DNA of 64,000 bases from Camarhynchus parvulus (Eukaryota; Chordata; Aves; Passeriformes; Thraupidae). This document shows, one piece after another, positions 58,850 to 64,000 of the stretch. The DNA lies in NCBI RefSeq assembly GCF_901933205.1, contig NC_044585.1:5022001-5086000 (forward strand), in the 5' to 3' direction. The position numbers and the translations under genes were made by a program. How positions within the stretch are numbered: the first letter of the stretch is position 1; every line of letters starts with the position of its first letter. The notes below the pieces were generated by a model. It did not search any database. It saw only the letters and a program-made list of their open reading frames with translations, and was not told the DNA's origin.

Positions 58850-59130
58850 CAGCCATTTTGTGCAGCCGTTTCCATGCCCTCGGACGAGCTGATCGTGTCA
58901 GTGTCTCAAGGTCTCAAGAGACCGTAATCTTATGTGTTCAGAGAGGCTTTAGTTCATGCAAGGTCAGAGTAATTGTGCATGATTAATGGTTTATCTCTTC
59001 CTGAAAGCCTTACACAAAGGCTCCAAACCAAGTTAGCCGTAATTCCATACTCCTTACAGTCCGCTTAAAGGGGCAGCATCCTATTTCCTGTTGGTGGGGC
59101 CAAGCAGGTTGACTTTATCTATCAGAATTG
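58850..59130. promoter_or_regulatory. Candidate conserved non-coding element
   Basis: Unique block with several CpGs (CCCTCGGACGAGC, GATCGTG, AGACCGTAATC, GTTAGCCGTAATTCC, AGTCCGC) and homeodomain words (GTAATTGTGCATGATTAATGG). GTCTCAAG is repeated directly at 58903-58910 and 58911-58918, and GGTCTC-AA-GAGACC (58910-58923) is an exact inverted pair. The regulatory role is inferred from texture. Confidence 0.4.
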
Positions 59131-59203
59131 GAAGTGAGCCATGTGTCCTTTAAAAGAAGTTCCTCTCCCCATTCAGATCCCAAGGAAACATGAATACACT
59201 GGG
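59131..59203. other. Spacer before the A-rich tract
   Basis: Short unique sequence. No poly-adenylated retrocopy body could be recognised immediately upstream of the A-run. Confidence 0.6.
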
Positions 59204-59301
59204 AAAAAAAAAAAAAAAAAAAAAAAAAAAGAAAAAGAAAAAAAAAGGAGCAAAAGAAAAAAAATAAAGAAAGAAAGCAGAAAAAAAAGAAAGAAAAAAA
59301 A
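59204..59301 (+). repeat. A27 and A-rich low-complexity tract
   Basis: Twenty-seven A (59204-59230) followed by GAAA/AAAG-type sequence to 59301. It produces a poly-Phe minus-strand frame (59150-59362) that is not a gene. Birds rarely make poly-A retrocopies because CR1 does not use poly-A tails, and no target duplication was seen, so a microsatellite is the likelier reading. Confidence 0.85.
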
Positions 59302-59454
59302 GGTCTAAATTCAGTCTAAACTGCCCTAAAGTCTGAAAAGACTCCTCTGTAACAGTCTCCAAACCTTTTGCTGGGAGATTCTTTGGTTTTCTACAGAAGT
59401 GCTCCTTATCACATTGCTAGAGCAGGACACATTAGAATCACCTTAGAATCTCAT

Positions 59455-59830
59455 TTTTATTCTGCGGCCTTATTTTGTTACAAAAAGGATAATTTTTAAT
59501 CAATTACAGCTTTGTGACCATGGGCAGTCAAATAAGCTGATTAAATTATTAATTGTAGATAAAGCTCAGAGATAGTTCCTTAGGGATGGCTGCAAACTTA
59601 GCCCTTTTTTCTTTCCCAAAGCATTAAAGCACACAATTGCCCCGAATGCATTGTGCCTTTTGCTGGAGATTTCAGCTGCCTGTTTTCAGACTACAGAGCA
59701 TTTGTGAGCTGCTCGTTCAGCTCCTTGGTGACACACAGGGTCTAATTGGGCACCTAAGTCATATGCTGTTGTTTCTGCCCTCTGAGTGGATGTGCAAAGC
59801 CCTTTACCCAAGAGAATCATGAAGAATTTT
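59455..59830. promoter_or_regulatory. Homeodomain-rich candidate conserved element
   Basis: A unique AT-rich block with GGATAATTTTTAATCAATTA and GATTAAATTATTAATTG within 90 bases, then AGATAAAGC and CAATTGCCCC to the right. ATTA-type cores are dense without being a simple repeat. The spacing of the TTAA words (four bases) misses the HNF1 rule (three bases). Enhancer role inferred. Confidence 0.4.
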
Positions 59831-62800
59831 GTTCACATACCAAATCCTCCTTGTTCTCTAAGATGTTCAAATCAAACATCACATTCTCTGTGGTTTTACG
59901 CGAATCAAAATCCACATATGTCAAGTTTGTTCCCTAACAGCAAATGACAGGGATCACAAACATGGATAAATACAAACAGCAGTTGGCAGATTAAATATAC
60001 TTTTGTCTTTTGTAAATGCAGTTCCCACCAGCAAAAGTTTTGATTTATCTGGGAATTTGAAATGTTATATTATGTCATGTCAGAGGGAGGAAAAGGTGTT
60101 CAGTGTGGTTAGAAGCTTCCACACAGTAATAGTAGGAGTTGCCCAGAGCTCATGGAAAATGAGCCAGGGAGCCTCTGGAAAGGCAACACCGCCAGTCAAA
60201 GACTGCTCACCACACTCTGCCAGTGTGTCAGGAGCACATTTATTTCACAAGGTGGAGGAGTTGAACTGAGTCATCAGCTGCCTTGAACACCTTCCTACCC
60301 AGCAGGAATGGACTGGCTGAACACTGCAACCAGAAGATAACTTGGATGAAAAAGAATCATGACCTGAAATGTTTTGCTGTCAGAGGAAAGGTAATATCGG
60401 ACACTGGACTGCAAAACAGGAGACGCCAGCAAGCTGGGGAGATTGGCTTCTTGGAAAGACTTCCCATGGGAAGAAAGGTAGAGTAAAGCTGGAATTTTCT
60501 GGACAGACTACAGCAAGAATACAGTGGCAAACTGACAGAAAGGAAATTGAATGCCTCTGATCTTAACTAACTAAAAAAACCTGAGCACTGACATGGAAAT
60601 AGCAACACACAAGTAAGGGTTAATATCAAGGAAGAGCATATGAGGAAGAGAAAAAAATCAGGGACAGAACTGCAAAACAAATTACATGCACCATACATAA
60701 AAAGCAGAAAGGGAAAAAATAAGAAAGTCATCAATGGCTTCTCTACTTCCACATTCACTAAAAGATTAATGGTGACGCAAGGTAATTTTTCCTATCAAGA
60801 GAAAGACACAGTCCAGAACAAAGACAAAGCAGGTTAAATAACACTTCTGTCAGTACAGCCCAACTGGGGGGCTGTGTGCTAAATCCTCTTTCCCCAGAGA
60901 GAAAAGGAAACATCATAAATTATCCAAGCTGTGGAACAGATTCTATACACAGGGCTTGGATCACCACATGCCCATAGAGCCAGGAGCTGGGAATGGCAGC
61001 AGGTCTCCTTCTGTAACAACAGGCTCTGGGGAGAGAACTACAAAAATTCTAGACCTCATGGAAACCACATTTGGGTCACCCTGAGCTCCCCACCTGGACT
61101 GGCCTGCACCAAAATACTGATCAGCCCAGACCACTCAGCAGCAGGCAGTCAAGACTTTGTCTGATAAGCAAGGTGTGGACTGAGGAGATTCACCAGGAAT
61201 AGCGACTCAGGAATCCTGGACTGGCTTTCAAGTCCCCTGTCAAAGCAGCTGGGAGGTTTGCATGTGACAGCACAGGACCTGACAGCACCATGCAGGGTCA
61301 CAGCGCAGCCTCTGCTCCAAACACAGCATTAGAGCTCAGTGTCACCAGCAGGCACTGCCTGCTATGTGGTCACACCCACAACAAATGGGGACCTGCCATG
61401 TCACATTTCCCTGGCTCAACAGCCATAAAGTCAGTGTGTGATGCAGAACAGATTCAAATAAGAAAATCACTGCTTGCATCTTCAGCACACATTTTCTGAA
61501 GCAGATTGAAGATTTATCAGCTGGCCACCTTTTCTTCTTTGCAATATCATGGGGAAAACAGGAGAAAAGCCTATTCCATATACTGCTGTGAACATCCCTT
61601 GGAACAGCAGCAAACAACCCTGGCTTGGGATGCAACGTCCTTTCCAACACAGTAGCAATACCTCTTTCCTAGCTGGTTTTTTTTAACTGTTACAGTTACC
61701 AACCATTTGAAAACCTAACTCACTGTTGCCAGGGAGCCTAGGCCTCAATTTCTTTTTCTTCTTGTCTCTTTGGGGTAAAGTAGATTTCTACGCCAGATTA
61801 AGCAAAGTGCTGCTCTTCTTTGATCTACAGTTCAGGCCACAGTCCTGACTGGAGAAGGGAAAAATAATTCACCAGGGTGCTCCTAACTTAACTACAGCCA
61901 AAAACACTTGGGTTTCCAATGTTCCCCCTATTTCCTTTTCAGTGGGGACATCAAGAAACAAGTAACAAATTAAATATGTTGAAATACATTTCTTGTTTGC
62001 TCTTCATTTCTTTCCCATTTGCTCTTTCTCTACAAGTAGAACCTGAACAAATAGAAAAGTCTCAGTGTGAACCACCAGAAAGTGTCTGAAATACTCCTAA
62101 GTTATTTAATACCAACAGTATCCTAACCCTCAATGCCCATTTTTCACTTTGTTCCTTCATGTCACTGTTCAGCACAAGACAGACTGCAGAATTTTTTAAC
62201 AAATATTTCTGACTCCACATCTGAGACATCTCTAACGAGGAGGAAAACTCTCGAAAGCTTAATCCAGTCTGGTGCATATGTCAAATGACAGAAACATCCC
62301 CACATTCCTCAGTGCTTATATTTAGCTTCAAACTCCTGTTAATTAGCATTCAGCAACCTCTGTATGATTTTAAAACTGCAATAATAGTAACAGCCATAGC
62401 TGAAATGAAAACTTCCTCAGTTCAGACCTTAACTAAGTCACACAGAACAGTGAAGTTCTAAGACAACAAAGATAAATTCATCTAAAGTCTAGATGACAAT
62501 GACATGTGCTTACTCATGACAAAATTAACAGTAGAGTCTGCATAACTCAGAATATAAACAACACCAGGTGCTTAAGTAGCACTTAGCCTGGTGTTAATTA
62601 TATCTCATGAGCTCTGTCTTTCAGCAGAAAAGTTTCCAAGAAATCACCCTCCAGTGGCACCAGAGGATTTGGAAACAGCTAGTTAGTACCTTACAGAAAC
62701 ACAGGATTAAATTGTGCCTCAAAACATCCAACACAGGCCACTGCAAAGCCATTCAACTAAATCCAGTGCTTCTTACAATTATTGTGAGTGGGACACTGAT

Positions 62801-64000
62801 AGAGTTAGAGGGACAAAGCTGAGAAACAAAAGCAGCCATAGTTATGAGGGGCAAAAGTAGGGGAACTAGGTCAGAAGCCAGGCCTTCTGTAGCCCTACAA
62901 TTTCTTTTCTTCCACTGGTTTTGCTCTTTATAGAGTTACAGATCTCCTTCTGTAGCCTGGCCTGCTTTCTAGCTCAGCCAAAACACATATTCCAAATATT
63001 TCAGTCCTTCCTGTGAAACAGCTCAGCTGTTGCTAGGCCTGAGGTAAACCCACCTCCTCTTCTCTGTTCAAATGATGTGATATTGGACACCAGACAGTTG
63101 ATTTCAACACAGTAGTTTGTTACTCTGCAAGTGAACAGAGCAGTACATCAACCCCCAACCCACACCTACATACAGAAAACTGACCCAGTCTGGGACAACA
63201 TCCAGGACATCAGAAGGTTTTTTTTTTTCTCTATTAGAATACTCAGTATGCAATGCAAAATAATTAGTTAGCTAGGGTGTTCTGTGCTTTTTTAATTAAA
63301 AGGAACAGTCATGTAATGCCAAAAATTGAGTTTTGGAGGGGATTTGAGTGATATGAGTAGCTGTTGCATTCAACTTATCTGAGCCTACAGACAAGTGATA
63401 CGTATAGTAAAGGACATCAGCAGATTTGGGGTTTTACCCCATTTCTGTATACATTTAGTTGGAAGAACTCAGCAACTTTCAAAACATAGTTTACAGCCCC
63501 TGAGATCAGCTGTGCAATCTGGAAAGTGGAAGTGAGGAACAGAAGCAGCAAACAGGCTGGCTGGGCCCAGGGAAGGCTCATATCTCTCCAGACATTCAGT
63601 CACACCAGTCTGAACATTGTCATTCAACCTTCCCTTCACAAGAGTGTTCTCTCCTGCTCAGAGGGTCTCACATCATCCTTCTTCCACGGGGCCCAGCAGG
63701 ATAATGAGGGTGTGCAGAATTGCTCTCCACAGTAAATGCCTCCATTAGAAAAAAAGAAAGTTATTGCACCTAAAGTCATGGAAAAATAAATAAACTGAAA
63801 GAGTTGCATCAGCACCTGTGTTAGTAACAGCCTGGAAAAATCAGGGGAATTTTGAGATGCTGTCTTCTCAGGAAGCTTCAGTGGTTTACTAAGTAGAAAA
63901 CGCCAGCACTCCAAATAAATTCCTAACTATTTAACTTTGGATTCTTCTAGCATACAGTTCTACTCAAATCCAAAATCCTCCTATTTCCCTAGGTATTAAA
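59831..64000. other. Non-coding stretch, no gene recognised
   Basis: Four kilobases of unique sequence with purine-rich patches near 60640-60730, a TCF-type CTTTGATC near 61817 and a T10 near 63219. Open frames of up to 102 codons have no domain. No exon, RNA gene or transposon recognised. Confidence 0.6.

Noticed and set aside
59150..59362. Poly-Phe membrane-like minus-strand frame
   Set aside because: Produced entirely by the A27/A-rich tract.
1..64000. tRNA, rRNA, CRISPR array, prokaryotic operon or viral element
   Set aside because: No B-box/T-loop pattern, no regularly spaced repeats, no Shine-Dalgarno-linked gene series and no viral gene was seen; CR1 and MIR relics mark vertebrate nuclear DNA.

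Overview
This window looks like gene-free vertebrate DNA from a bird, most likely a songbird. It could be intergenic or inside a very long intron. The bird call rests on five fragments of CR1 LINE 3' ends. Three of them carry the 'acccacaaggatcatccagtccaac'-type tail (read here in pieces on both strands) that I associate with passerine CR1 subfamilies. Two old MIR-type SINE fragments fit any amniote. The lack of Alu, B1 or L1 sequence and the AT-leaning, stop-rich composition also fit. The species and the locus cannot be named from the sequence.

No protein-coding exon, rRNA, tRNA, CRISPR array or intact mobile element could be supported. All long open frames lack recognisable domains, overlap frames on the other strand, and are explained by base composition. 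The two longest are 240 codons on the minus strand at 644-1366 and 168 codons on the plus strand at 55998-56504.

Layout: 1-8.8 kb is plain sequence with a MIR fragment and a 25-bp tandem duplication. At 8.77-9.2 kb a TATA-like box and an inverted repeat lead into a GC-richer block with GATA motifs. Blocks that look like conserved non-coding elements (GC-richer or dense in homeodomain, GATA, SOX, TCF or FOX-type words, and free of repeats) lie near 11.2-11.7, 12.65, 13.2-13.4, 18.1-18.5, 21.5-22.3, 33.9, 36.2-36.5, 37.4-37.6, 44.0-44.5, 49.6-49.95, 50.55-51.15, 55.5-56.2, 58.85-59.1 and 59.45-59.8 kb. CR1 pieces sit at 13.97, 17.33, 45.31, 48.34 and 57.69 kb. The rest is repeat-poor filler with short microsatellites and homopolymers.

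The overall picture is a regulatory desert of the kind that surrounds developmental transcription-factor genes. That is inference: conservation was judged by eye from composition and motif density, not from an alignment. The most unusual local structures are: a near-perfect 29-bp palindrome at 14585; a pair of G-quadruplex-plus-TATA arrangements facing each other at 21.65-22.04 kb; a G-quadruplex motif next to a perfect DR3 nuclear-receptor element at 47.07-47.12 kb; and a cluster of SOX/TCF palindromes at 49.6 kb. Nothing here amounts to a demonstrable new biological system.
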